64,000 bases of DNA, taken from contig NZ_FTMX01000002.1 in the NCBI RefSeq assembly GCF_900156045.1, positions 868,001 through 932,000 on the forward strand, given 5' to 3'. The DNA comes from Peribacillus simplex. Its GTDB lineage: Bacteria > Bacillota > Bacilli > Bacillales > DSM-1321. Below are positions 33,617-42,291 of the stretch, piece after piece. The stretch's first letter is position 1. The number at the start of each line of letters is the position of its first letter. A program made the position numbers and the translations under genes. A model generated the notes under the pieces. It was not told where the DNA came from, searched no databases, and saw only the letters and a list, made by a program, of their open reading frames with translations.

Positions 33617-33674
33617 CCTCGTACTTCATTCTTATGATTGATCGTTGAACTTTCTTTCAAAAGACCGATTCCTG

Positions 33675-34664
33675 TTAATAACCAAGTTTTTTTTCCACAA
33701 CGTTCATTAGGGGTTTACCGTCAGAAAAAAGCTTTAAATTTTTCAGGAATAATTCCATCACACGATCTAGGTGTCTGGAAGAGTTATAAGCATTATGCGG
33801 GGAAATCATGACATTTTCCAGCTGCCAGAAAGGGTGATCCTTAGGTAAAGGTTCTACTTCAAACACATCTAGAGCCGCTCCTGCTATGTGCCCATTGCTT
33901 AAGTAATCGATTAAATCTTCATCCACAATCGTATTACCTCGGCCGACATTAATTACATAGCTGCCTTTTTTCATTTTATTTAAACGTTCCTTATTAAAAA
34001 AATATGAGGTATCTTTTGTATATGGAAGTGCCAAGACGACAAAATCAGACCTGGAAAGGACATCATCCACTTGATCCATACCCATTATCAAATCAGCAGG
34101 TTCATATTCTTTGTTCCTTTTTGAGGGATTCCGGCGGCACCCGATAACGGTCATACCTAGTGCTTTACATCTCTTTGCTATCTCATAGCCAATATCCCCA
34201 TACCCTATTATCCCCACTGTCGCATTTTCAAGGTCTTTCACAGGAATTTCAACCCAGGTTTTGTTCATTTGATTTCGGATCATTGTCGGTATGCCTCTTG
34301 CTAACGAAGATAGCATCGCAATTGTATGCTCGGCTATCGGGACAGATGTGCAGCCTTTGACATTCGTGATGATGACATCGCTGTTTTGTATATCTTCATT
34401 CAGCATGGCCTCCACTCCAGCACTGTCTGAATGGACCCATTTAATCCTTGGAGCTTTTTTTATAATGTTAAGATTATCATGAAGCCCCAGCGTATAAAGG
34501 ACATCAAACTTTGATAAATCAACTGTTGGCTGTGGTTCAGGTTCGCCGAGTTCCCATGGCTCGACAACAACTTCTGAACAAATCTCCTTAAACTCATTGA
34601 TATATTTTTCCGGTATATCGACCCTGATATAAAGTGAAGGTGCCATTTTCTTAGAACCAGACAT
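33675..34664 (-). CDS. D-2-hydroxyacid dehydrogenase
   Basis: 329 residues, NAD(P)-dependent, interconverting a 2-oxoacid and the D-2-hydroxyacid. The nucleotide-binding fold shows GIIGYGDIGYEIAKRCKALG. The catalytic set is Arg in VINVGRGNTIVDEDLI, Glu in DVFEVEPLPKDHPFW, and His in ISPHNAYNSSRH. The substrate is unknown; glyoxylate/hydroxypyruvate-type activity is possible. It is last in the run ureohydrolase, symporter, class II aldolase, dehydrogenase, and ends at a strong terminator. Confidence 0.88.
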   Translation of the reverse strand: MSGSKKMAPSLYIRVDIPEKYINEFKEICSEVVVEPWELGEPEPQPTVDLSKFDVLYTLGLHDNLNIIKKAPRIKWVHSDSAGVEAMLNEDIQNSDVIITNVKGCTSVPIAEHTIAMLSSLARGIPTMIRNQMNKTWVEIPVKDLENATVGIIGYGDIGYEIAKRCKALGMTVIGCRRNPSKRNKEYEPADLIMGMDQVDDVLSRSDFVVLALPYTKDTSYFFNKERLNKMKKGSYVINVGRGNTIVDEDLIDYLSNGHIAGAALDVFEVEPLPKDHPFWQLENVMISPHNAYNSSRHLDRVMELFLKNLKLFSDGKPLMNVVEKKLGY

Positions 34665-34753
34665 TATAAAACCTCCTCAAGAACCTCCGATTCCCTTTTC
34701 CCGCTTTTATGGGAAGGCAATCCGTTGCGATTATACCATGCCGCACTTTATGA

Positions 34754-35515
34754 TTACTTCAAGAAATCTGGTTGCTCTTTTCTGATTCTGTCCCAAAGAG
34801 GCTGAAAACTCAGCCATCCCTCATATTCCGTTCCCGTTTGTTCTGCCGTTAACTTTGCATACTCTTCTTCTATAAAAATCGGCTTACCTACAGATTCAGC
34901 CATTATCTGTGCTTGACATGAACGTTCCATCGTTATGAACCACCAAGCAGCTGAATCTACAGATTGGCCGACCGTTAACAATCCATGATTGCGGAGGATG
35001 ACAGCTTTGTTTTGACCTAAAGCCTTAGCAATGCGTTTTCCCTCTTCAGATGCATAAACCACACCAGTAAAATCATCAAATAATGCATGGTCATTGTAAA
35101 ATTGGCAGGCATCTTGCGTAATCGGATCTAACAGTCTCCCTAAGGAAGACCATGTCTTTCCATAGACCGAATGAGCATGTGCCGCTGCAATCGCATCCGG
35201 TCGCGCTTTATGAATTTCAGAATGAATGGCAAAGGCAGCACCATTCACGGAATGTTCCCCCTCTACAATTTCACCTTTATGATTAACCAATATAAGATCA
35301 GAAACGGAAATCTGACTAAAATGCATCCCAAACGGATTGACCCAGAAATGGTCTGTATATTTTGGATCACGGACCGTAATATGGCCAGCTATCCCTTCAT
35401 CGAAACCGAACTTTGAAAAAAGGCGGAATGAAGCTGCCAAACGTTCCTTCCGGTGATTGCGTTCCTCTTCCATTGTATTGAATGTTGCGGGTTGCAGGGA
35501 AATTGTCTTTGTCAT
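34754..35515 (-). CDS. Class II aldolase/adducin family protein
   Basis: 253 residues with the zinc-binding class II aldolase fold (fuculose-phosphate aldolase/adducin head). Visible landmarks are GFDEGIAGHITVRDP, the His pair in AAAHAHSVYGKTWSS, the acidic TGVVYASEEGKRIA and the third His in AVILRNHGLLTVG. Many members cleave sugar phosphates; others are decarboxylases or of unknown function. The start ATG follows GAGGAGGAAAG. It lies between a symporter and a 2-hydroxyacid dehydrogenase on one strand, so it probably acts on an intermediate of the same uncharacterised pathway. Confidence 0.85.
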   Translation of the reverse strand: MTKTISLQPATFNTMEEERNHRKERLAASFRLFSKFGFDEGIAGHITVRDPKYTDHFWVNPFGMHFSQISVSDLILVNHKGEIVEGEHSVNGAAFAIHSEIHKARPDAIAAAHAHSVYGKTWSSLGRLLDPITQDACQFYNDHALFDDFTGVVYASEEGKRIAKALGQNKAVILRNHGLLTVGQSVDSAAWWFITMERSCQAQIMAESVGKPIFIEEEYAKLTAEQTGTEYEGWLSFQPLWDRIRKEQPDFLK

Positions 35516-35556
35516 TTTTACTTTCCTCCTCTATTTTTCCGTTTTTTGCCGAGCCT

Positions 35557-36996
35557 TCAATTAACCATAGTGTCCATGTCAGCTTTACCATTTACATCTT
35601 GCTTTACTTTACTTTCGTTCTTGTGATCATTATTGGAACTTAGGAAAGTAATCGTAGTGATGACGACAAAACTAGTAGCGAGCCCGTACAGAATTGGTTG
35701 AGTGGAGGAAGGTCCATTAATCACCAATCCCACAATAATAACGATCATGCTGGCCAGAATGGAGTAAAATGCTGCAGTGGCCGTGACCCTTTTCCAAAAG
35801 AAACCAAGGATGATCGGAAAGAACACAGCACCGGATAAAATTGCGTAAGCTACATCCAATGCAACTAAAATATCTTGAATCCATATCGAAACGATTATGG
35901 TCAATACACCGATCGTTAAAGTTGTAATTCGGGATGTTTTTAAAAATTGTCGTTCACTCATTTCTGGACCAATATATTTTTTAATGATGTCATTAACAAC
36001 TAAAGTGGACGAAGCAAGCAAAGTTCCTGACGCTGTGGACATTAGCGCAGATACCACACTCGCAATGACAACCCCCAATAGACCGGCAGGTAAAGTTACC
36101 ATCGCTATGCTGGTAAATGCATTTTGTGGATCTCCTAAATCGGGAAGGATAATAAAAGCGCACATTCCAATGATACTGATTGCAATCGCATAAAAAACAC
36201 TATATAGTCCCGCTCCAACCGTTCCGCCACGAGAAACAGCTTTGGTTCGTGCGGTAAAAAGACGCTGCCAAATATCTTGGCCAACAACTACCCCGAGGGT
36301 AAATAGTAGGAAATATTGAAAAATTGTCTCTCCGCCAATGTTTCCTAGCTCGAAATGTGATGCAGGGAGATTTTCTTTAAGCGAGCCCCACCCTCCTGCC
36401 TTTGAGATGCTCATCGGAAGCATGATAAAGAAAATACCGATCGTCATGATGACGAATTGCACGACATCAGTCATGGTGACTGACCACATACCTCCTAATA
36501 TCGTATAAAATAAAACGATCCCGCCCCCGACTATCATGGAAACCGTTAAATTCCAGCCAGCCAAAACATGTAAAATCGTCCCCATCCCAATCACTTGCGT
36601 TACAGTCAGCATGAATGTATAGATAACAGAGACAAGGGCACTGATCAATCTTGTCTGAGAGTTGTAGCGCTTCTCAAGCATTTCACTGATCGTCAATACT
36701 TTTAAATTAAATATCTTATTTGTTAAAAACAACCCGATAGCGATAATGCCGAGTCCGATCATCACCACCAGCCAAATACCGGATATCCCAAACTGATAAC
36801 CTAACTTTGCTGTTCCTAGAGTAGAAGCACCCCCTAATATCACAGCAGCTAAACAGGATAAATACATAAAATGACCAAGATTACGTCCTGCCACAATGAA
36901 ATCATCTGCCGTTTTTGCCCGTTTGGATCCGATTACTCCCACAATGATTAAAACAGAAAAATATAGAATCATGATCGATACATCCAAAATATGCAT
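35557..36996 (-). CDS. Sodium:solute symporter
   Basis: 479 residues, about 13 membrane segments, SSS family. Motifs: KRAKTADDFIVAGRNLGHFM near the N-terminus, AAVILGGASTLGTAKLGYQF, and SVVSALMSTASGTLLASSTL with VVNDI, characteristic of proline/solute symporters. The C-terminus is polar and cytosolic. It should import the substrate of the neighbouring ureohydrolase or aldolase. A hairpin separates it from the upstream ureohydrolase gene, so its level may be tuned by partial read-through. Confidence 0.88.
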   Translation of the reverse strand: MHILDVSIMILYFSVLIIVGVIGSKRAKTADDFIVAGRNLGHFMYLSCLAAVILGGASTLGTAKLGYQFGISGIWLVVMIGLGIIAIGLFLTNKIFNLKVLTISEMLEKRYNSQTRLISALVSVIYTFMLTVTQVIGMGTILHVLAGWNLTVSMIVGGGIVLFYTILGGMWSVTMTDVVQFVIMTIGIFFIMLPMSISKAGGWGSLKENLPASHFELGNIGGETIFQYFLLFTLGVVVGQDIWQRLFTARTKAVSRGGTVGAGLYSVFYAIAISIIGMCAFIILPDLGDPQNAFTSIAMVTLPAGLLGVVIASVVSALMSTASGTLLASSTLVVNDIIKKYIGPEMSERQFLKTSRITTLTIGVLTIIVSIWIQDILVALDVAYAILSGAVFFPIILGFFWKRVTATAAFYSILASMIVIIVGLVINGPSSTQPILYGLATSFVVITTITFLSSNNDHKNESKVKQDVNGKADMDTMVN

Positions 36997-37043
36997 TTAT
37001 ACATCTCCTTTTGGGCTTGTTATGTTCTATCGCTTAGTAAAGA

Positions 37044-37080
37044 AGAAAGGAAGGGATTTCACCGATACCTTCCTTCTTTC
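37044..37080 (-). terminator. Attenuator-like hairpin between ureohydrolase and symporter genes
   Basis: Minus-strand AAGGAAGG pairs with CCTTCCTT around a 13-base loop, followed by TCTTCTTT. It sits 16 bases after the ureohydrolase stop and 48 bases before the symporter start. Confidence 0.6.
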
Positions 37081-37096
37081 CAGTAAAAATGAGGAA

Positions 37097-38095
37097 TTAA
37101 TTGTTAAGCTGTGTTTCCAAATCTCCGGCTCTCTCTTTTTTCTCCAGTTTCCCTTTTTTTGCGAGAGCGATGAGTGTGATGAATTCATAGACGATATTAG
37201 CGGCTGCGGCTGCGGTGATTTGTCCGTGATCATATGATGGTAAAACCTCAACAAGGTCGAATCCAACAAAATCTATATTCGTCAATCCTCTCACAAAGGC
37301 TAAAGCATCATCAATGCTGGCTCCGGAAACTTCAGGGGTACCTGTTCCTGGAGCATAGACCGGATCTAAAAAATCAATGTCAAAAGATAAAAACACCGGA
37401 CCATCCCCAACACGCTCATGAATGACCCTTAGCATCTTTTCGACCCCGATACGTTTATAATCGTTTGTCGTATAAACGCCCAAACCTAAATCCCGGGCAT
37501 CCTGAAGATCTTCCGGTCCATATAGACCACCCCTCATACCAATTTGAAGGGATCGGGATACATCAATGAGACCCTCTTCTATCGCGCGGCGAAAAACGGT
37601 TCCGTGATTATACTTTTGATCAAAATAACTATCCCAAGTATCAGAGTGAGCATCGAATTGAAGCAGGGCAACTGGACCATGTTTTTTTACGATTGCACGT
37701 AACTCCCCTAGCGTAATGGAATGATCGCCTCCCAATGAAATGGGAATGATCCCTTTTTCAATGACAGGGGTAAGCTCTTCTTCGATCTTGTTATATGTTT
37801 CAGAAATATACCCCGGAATGATCGGAATATCCCCATAATCAATTCCTGATATATAGTCAAAAATATTAATATCTTGTTCTGGATTATAAGGACGTAAAAG
37901 GATTGAAAAATCGCGAATGGCTTCTGGTCCGAATCTAGCACCCGTTCTAAATGATTGCCCGGAATCAAAAGGAATTCCCGTAATGACAAAATCCATATGT
38001 TCATCTACCTGTTCAACAAATGGGAGTCTCATAAACGTACGCACTCCACAAAAACGGGGTGATTTGAATGAGTCTTTCGGTTGATACTTCATCAT
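37097..38095 (-). CDS. Agmatinase/guanidino-acid ureohydrolase family protein
   Basis: 332 residues of the arginase/agmatinase superfamily, binuclear Mn2+ enzymes that release urea from guanidino compounds. The ligands are present: ISLGGDHSIT, LLQFDAHSDTWDSY and LSFDIDFLDPVYAPGTGTPE. The segments PRFCGVRTFMRLPF and FDSGQSFRTGARFGPEAIRD and the Asn-His-Gly loop (YNHGTVFRRA) are typical of agmatinases and of guanidinobutyrase/guanidinopropionase. The substrate cannot be fixed; the lack of arginine decarboxylase or polyamine genes nearby makes a guanidino acid plausible. It is divergent from a sigma-54-type activator. Confidence 0.85.
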   Translation of the reverse strand: MMKYQPKDSFKSPRFCGVRTFMRLPFVEQVDEHMDFVITGIPFDSGQSFRTGARFGPEAIRDFSILLRPYNPEQDINIFDYISGIDYGDIPIIPGYISETYNKIEEELTPVIEKGIIPISLGGDHSITLGELRAIVKKHGPVALLQFDAHSDTWDSYFDQKYNHGTVFRRAIEEGLIDVSRSLQIGMRGGLYGPEDLQDARDLGLGVYTTNDYKRIGVEKMLRVIHERVGDGPVFLSFDIDFLDPVYAPGTGTPEVSGASIDDALAFVRGLTNIDFVGFDLVEVLPSYDHGQITAAAAANIVYEFITLIALAKKGKLEKKERAGDLETQLNN

Positions 38096-38230
38096 GTAAC
38101 ATCCTCCTAAATTCTAATTCTACTATTATTGTTTTCACTCCACTGCAATGGCAGATGTCATACAAACTTCCATCTATTCAAATGGCTGTTTTCGAATACT
38201 TTGTTGCTATTCACCAAGTAATGCGGTGTG

Positions 38231-38355
38231 GTTGATTTCCCCTCCAATGCTCGCTTTCCGCGGGGCGGGCGGTGAGCCTCCTCGGCGTGAACGCCTGTGG
38301 GGTCTCACCTGTCCCGTTGCTCCCGCAGGAGTCTCGCACTTCCGCTCCAATCAAC
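38231..38355 (-). repeat. GC-rich intergenic repeat, copy 3
   Basis: Read on the minus strand this is nearly identical to copy 1 (14938-15063), with the same GTTGATT/AATCAAC ends and hairpins. The flanking 38188-38230 (TACTTGGTGAATAGCAACAA region) and 38356-38380 also match copy 1. It lies between the ureohydrolase gene and its probable activator. Confidence 0.92.
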
Positions 38356-38640
38356 CTTAAATAGTTTCATTTTAAAAAGAACAATCTTTACGAAAAGAGC
38401 CTTTCAAATAGAATGGACAACATATAACACCTTGTTTGGAAATTCACTTCTTACCTTTTACATAAGCAAGATTCAGGCCAACTATTTCGCTGCGGTATAT
38501 AAGGCTTTTCATTATTTTGTTTCATCAAATGATTAAAAACTTAATCATTTTCTTGTTTTTTAATTTAATTTTTGATTATTTAGACTTTTTGATTTATATT
38601 TTAATTAAACAGCATCCCAGAACCGAAAGGAGCGGAATGT

Positions 38641-40044
38641 ATGTACGACGATATGCTGGAGGAAGAACTAAATAAGATTATTGAAACATCGAATAATAAC
38701 ATTCTCATTACCGATCAAGATGGAATCATTTTATATTCCAACCCAAAGCTTTGGGAGATTTATGGTATGGAAAGTGACTCTTATATCGGTACCTCCGTCT
38801 ATCAATTAGAAAGCGAGGGCCTTCTCACACCTTCCATCAATGCAATTGTTTTAAAAGAAAAGAAAGCGAAGCGCATAATGCAGGAAACGAAAACGGGTCA
38901 TGTTGTCATGTCCACTGGCTATCCCATTTTTAATAAGGAAGGACTTCTCGTCAGGGTAATCAGCTATGGGCAGGATCAAACCGAGATCCTGCAATTGCAG
39001 GATCAATTTGAACAATTACAACGAAAAGTAAAAGGCTATCAAACGGAAGTCGAGGATTTAAGAGAAAAGGAACTGGATTACCATTATTTGATTGCTAGAA
39101 GTAATGAAACGAAGCATATTTTAAAAACGATCCATAATGTTGCAAAAACCGATGCCACGATTCTTTTATTAGGTCCTTCCGGGGTAGGGAAAAGCACTTT
39201 TGCCCGTGCTGTTCATGACCAAAGTAACCGAAAGAAAGAACCTTTTATCGAAGTGAATTGCAGTACGATACCTGATAGCTTGTTTGAATCGGAAATATTC
39301 GGCTATGAGCCGGGATCATTTACAGGAGCAAATAAACAAGGGAGGCAAGGCCTGATTGAGCAGGCTGACAGCGGAACCCTTTTCTTGGATGAAATCGGGG
39401 AACTCCCACTTGCCATGCAAGCTAAATTACTGAAAGTATTACAGGAAAAAAAGATAAAGCGCATAGGTGGAAAAAAGGAAAACCATATTAACTTCCGCCT
39501 GGTTGCAGCAACTAATCAAGATTTGAAGGAGATGGTAAGTGAAGGTAAGTTTAGATTGGACTTATTTTATCGTTTGAATGTGATTCCCATCCAAATTCCG
39601 GCATTACATGAACGTAAAGAAGATATCCCTCTCTTAATTCAGCATTACTTACAGAAAACCAGTGATAAATACCAGAAATTCAAAAAAATCCATCCATCAA
39701 CTTATGAAGTTTTGACCCATTATCATTGGCCAGGAAATATTCGGGAATTAGAAAACTTAATTGAACGGTTAATCCTGACCATCGAAGAACCAATTATATT
39801 TCCCGAACACCTTCCGCAATCCATCACAGGGCAAATTGAACAGCCTGAAGACTCCACCTTCCTTGCAATCGAACAGGATTGTGAAGAGAATTTCGATTTA
39901 AAGAAGACACTGGAAAAGGTTGAAAGGCAACTGATTGAAAAAGCATGGAAAAAATGTAAAACCACGTACGAAATGGCAGAACATTTGGGCATCAGCCAGC
40001 CAACAGTCATCTATAAATTAAAGAAATACAAAAAGTATTTGTAA
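38641..40044 (+). CDS. Sigma-54-dependent transcriptional activator (PAS-AAA+-Fis)
   Basis: 467 residues. A PAS domain (about 10-115: NNNILITDQDGIILYSNPKL) precedes a short coiled coil and the AAA+ domain: Walker A LGPSGVGKST, the sigma-54 contact loop as GSFTGA (consensus GAFTGA), Walker B TLFLDEIGELP, and the arginine-finger region GKFRLDLFYRLNVIPI. The C-terminal Fis-type helix-turn-helix is MAEHLGISQPTVIYKLKKY. The start follows AAAGGAGCGG. It belongs to the RocR-like group that activates amino-acid catabolism, so the divergent ureohydrolase-symporter-aldolase-dehydrogenase genes are its likely targets. Confidence 0.9.
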   Translation: MYDDMLEEELNKIIETSNNNILITDQDGIILYSNPKLWEIYGMESDSYIGTSVYQLESEGLLTPSINAIVLKEKKAKRIMQETKTGHVVMSTGYPIFNKEGLLVRVISYGQDQTEILQLQDQFEQLQRKVKGYQTEVEDLREKELDYHYLIARSNETKHILKTIHNVAKTDATILLLGPSGVGKSTFARAVHDQSNRKKEPFIEVNCSTIPDSLFESEIFGYEPGSFTGANKQGRQGLIEQADSGTLFLDEIGELPLAMQAKLLKVLQEKKIKRIGGKKENHINFRLVAATNQDLKEMVSEGKFRLDLFYRLNVIPIQIPALHERKEDIPLLIQHYLQKTSDKYQKFKKIHPSTYEVLTHYHWPGNIRELENLIERLILTIEEPIIFPEHLPQSITGQIEQPEDSTFLAIEQDCEENFDLKKTLEKVERQLIEKAWKKCKTTYEMAEHLGISQPTVIYKLKKYKKYL

Positions 40045-40151
40045 ATTCATCTGGCCTGGAATTCACTAAAAGTGAAATCTTTGAATCGAAAATAAGGGAA
40101 ATTAAAAAGCCCTAAACATTCAAGATGAATGGGATTCACAAATATCATTTA

Positions 40152-40180
40152 GCAAAAAGGCTCCCATTAATGGAAGCCTT
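40152..40180 (-). terminator. Terminator of the LacI-family gene
   Basis: Stem AAGGCT-CCAT / ATGG-AGCCTT with one mismatch and, on the minus strand, TTTTTGC, 35 bases after the stop. It may also serve the convergent activator gene. Confidence 0.75.
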
Positions 40181-40214
40181 CTATTACTAACATAGCAATT
40201 TTGCCAAACATTTT

Positions 40215-41228
40215 TTATGCATTCAAGCTTTTTTCCAATTTAGAACCGCAGGATTCGCGGATGATCAACTCATCTTCCAGAACGAATTTTTTCTGTTCAA
40301 TGGTTCCGCCTTTCATTAAGGTCAGCAATAAGTTCGTTGCCTTTTTCCCTATTTCGTACTTAGGCTGGTCAATGGTCGTTATATGAGGATTAAAAATCGA
40401 TGCTATTTTCAAATTATCAAAACCTACGACAGCAATATCCTCGGGAACGCTCAAGCCTTGATCCTGGATCGCCTTTACAGCTCCCAGCGCCATTTCATCA
40501 TTAAAAACAAAGACTGCTTCAGGCTTGTTTTCCAGCGATAATAATTTCACCATCTGGTCATAACCCGAGTCAATGCCATAATCCCCTTCCTGGATGAATT
40601 CCGGGTTGACCTTCAAGTGATGGCTATTCATCGCCTGCTGGAACCCCCCAAGGCGATCCCGGCTGAGAATGACATTCATAGGCCCTGTTATATGGGCAAT
40701 CCGTCTATGTCCAAGCTTGATTAAGTGTTCCGTAACTTTTCTGGCACTGCTTACATTGTCGATCGAAACAGTTGGAATATCCAGTCCGTCCACGTATTCA
40801 CATGCCAGTACAATCGGAAATTGATTTGATAGTTTTTCCAGGCTTTCCCTGTTCATTCTAGCGGTAAGGAGTAACGCTCCATCTGCCTGCTTTTTGTATA
40901 GCAAATCGATATATTCCTTTTCCCGTTCAATGTCGTTCTCTGTATCTCCCAATATAACCTGATAGCCATTTTCTACAGCTGTATGCTCAATGCCCCGAAG
41001 CACTTCGGAAAAAAAGGGCCTTGTTATATCCGGAACGACGACCAGAATGATCTTTGTCTCTTTCGTCCTGAACTGACTGGCAATCATGTGAGGCTTGTAA
41101 TTCATCTCTTCAATCACCTGCAGCACCTTTTGTTTAGTATCCTCGCTGACTAAATCCGGCTGTCTGAGCACTCTTGAAACGGTTGCAGGAGATACGTTTG
41201 CCAATTTCGCCACATCGCTCATTTTCAT
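40215..41228 (-). CDS. LacI-family transcriptional regulator
   Basis: About 337 residues. An N-terminal helix-turn-helix and hinge (MKMSDVAKLANVSPATVSRV, then NYKPHMIASQFRTK) precede a periplasmic-binding-protein-like effector domain (ITGPMNVILSRDRLGGFQQA; FVFNDEMALGAVKAI). The ATG at 41226-41228 has GGTGGAG at good spacing; a longer frame from 41300 overlaps the preceding gene by four bases but has no clear ribosome binding site. It closes a three-gene run with an MFS transporter and a TIM-barrel epimerase just downstream of iol. It is the best local candidate to bind the ATCGAT-centred palindromes before iolA. Confidence 0.88.
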   Translation of the reverse strand: MKMSDVAKLANVSPATVSRVLRQPDLVSEDTKQKVLQVIEEMNYKPHMIASQFRTKETKIILVVVPDITRPFFSEVLRGIEHTAVENGYQVILGDTENDIEREKEYIDLLYKKQADGALLLTARMNRESLEKLSNQFPIVLACEYVDGLDIPTVSIDNVSSARKVTEHLIKLGHRRIAHITGPMNVILSRDRLGGFQQAMNSHHLKVNPEFIQEGDYGIDSGYDQMVKLLSLENKPEAVFVFNDEMALGAVKAIQDQGLSVPEDIAVVGFDNLKIASIFNPHITTIDQPKYEIGKKATNLLLTLMKGGTIEQKKFVLEDELIIRESCGSKLEKSLNA

Positions 41229-41296
41229 ACTATTATCTCCACCTGCCAATTTCTTTTTTTCATTTTCATTAAGTCCATTATAAAGTAATTTAGACT

Positions 41297-42250
41297 TCAT
41301 GTTAAAACATCGAATTCTCTAGGCAACGTTTCTTTCAAAACATTCATGGATTTTTTCACGCCCGTTATTGGTTCCATTGTCAAATCTTCCATTTCGAGAA
41401 CGATGGGCCCTTCATAACCTATCATTTTAACGATAGTAAAAAACTCCTTCCACCAGCCACTGTCGTGTCCATAACCGAGTGCAACATAATTCCATGATCT
41501 ATCTGAATATTGGTTCATCGGTTTCACATCAATCAATCCCTGGACATCATATATCCCTCTTTCTAAGCGAACATCTTTTGCATGTATATGATAAACTGCG
41601 CTTCCTAAATTCCTTAAAGCTGCGATGGGGTCACCGCCCATCCAAAATAAATGACTCGGATCAAAATTCATGCCGACCGTATCACCGACTTCATCCCTCA
41701 ATTTAAAGAGTGTCTCGGAATTGTAAACTAAATTGCAGCCTAGATTTTCGATGGCAACCTTTCTAACTCCATTTTCTTTAGCCGTTGTCACAGCTTTTTC
41801 CCAATAAGGGAACGCCACCTCATTCCACTGCCAATCAAGCATCTCAAAATGTGAGGGCAAAATGGGATGTGTCAGCCAATTGGGCGTCCTGTCACTTGGT
41901 CCGCCGCCAGGACACCCCGACATCATGACAACCGTTTCGACTCCTAAAAGCCCAGCTAGCTGAAAGGTCTTATTAACAACAGCTTTATGCATGGTTCCTT
42001 CATCTGATGGATCAAGCTGATTGCCAGAACAATTCAACGCTGCAATGCTTATCCCCCTTACATTTAATTCATTTAAAAATTGCTTTCGTTTTGCGGTGCT
42101 GCCAAGAAGCCCATCGAGATCGAGATGTGGAGCATCCGACCAATTACCGCATCCAAGCTCCAGTGTCTCTATCCCCTGATCCACACACGTATCCAGCATC
42201 TCTTCAAATGGCATGTAACCTAAAATGTCCGTAACTAAACCAACCTTCAT
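41297..42250 (-). CDS. Sugar phosphate isomerase/epimerase (xylose isomerase-like TIM barrel)
   Basis: About 317 residues of the AP-endonuclease-2/xylose-isomerase-like TIM barrel family. Metal-site residues are suggested by ETLELGCGNW, KVAIENLGCN, MNFDPSHLFWMGGDP, YHIHAKDV and PIVLEMEDL. Relatives epimerise or dehydrate inositol-type and keto sugars, fitting its place beside the iol genes. The start ATG at 42248-42250 follows GAGGAGGAGAA. The exact reaction is unknown; it could widen the pathway to another inositol isomer. Confidence 0.82.
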   Translation of the reverse strand: MKVGLVTDILGYMPFEEMLDTCVDQGIETLELGCGNWSDAPHLDLDGLLGSTAKRKQFLNELNVRGISIAALNCSGNQLDPSDEGTMHKAVVNKTFQLAGLLGVETVVMMSGCPGGGPSDRTPNWLTHPILPSHFEMLDWQWNEVAFPYWEKAVTTAKENGVRKVAIENLGCNLVYNSETLFKLRDEVGDTVGMNFDPSHLFWMGGDPIAALRNLGSAVYHIHAKDVRLERGIYDVQGLIDVKPMNQYSDRSWNYVALGYGHDSGWWKEFFTIVKMIGYEGPIVLEMEDLTMEPITGVKKSMNVLKETLPREFDVLT

Positions 42251-42291
42251 AAGTTCTCCTCCTCTATTTAAACTAGCATCCATTTCATCGC

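Noticed and set aside
33435-33641. 68-codon open frame on the plus strand
   Set aside because: It is antisense to the holin-like peptide and the dehydrogenase terminator, with no ribosome binding site.
38142-38160. Possible sigma-54 promoter upstream of the ureohydrolase gene (TGACAT ... TTGCA on the minus strand)
   Set aside because: The -24 element lacks GG and the spacing is one base too long; sigma-54 promoters need strict spacing.
38148-38360. 70-codon open frame on the plus strand
   Set aside because: It reads through repeat copy 3; no coding signal.
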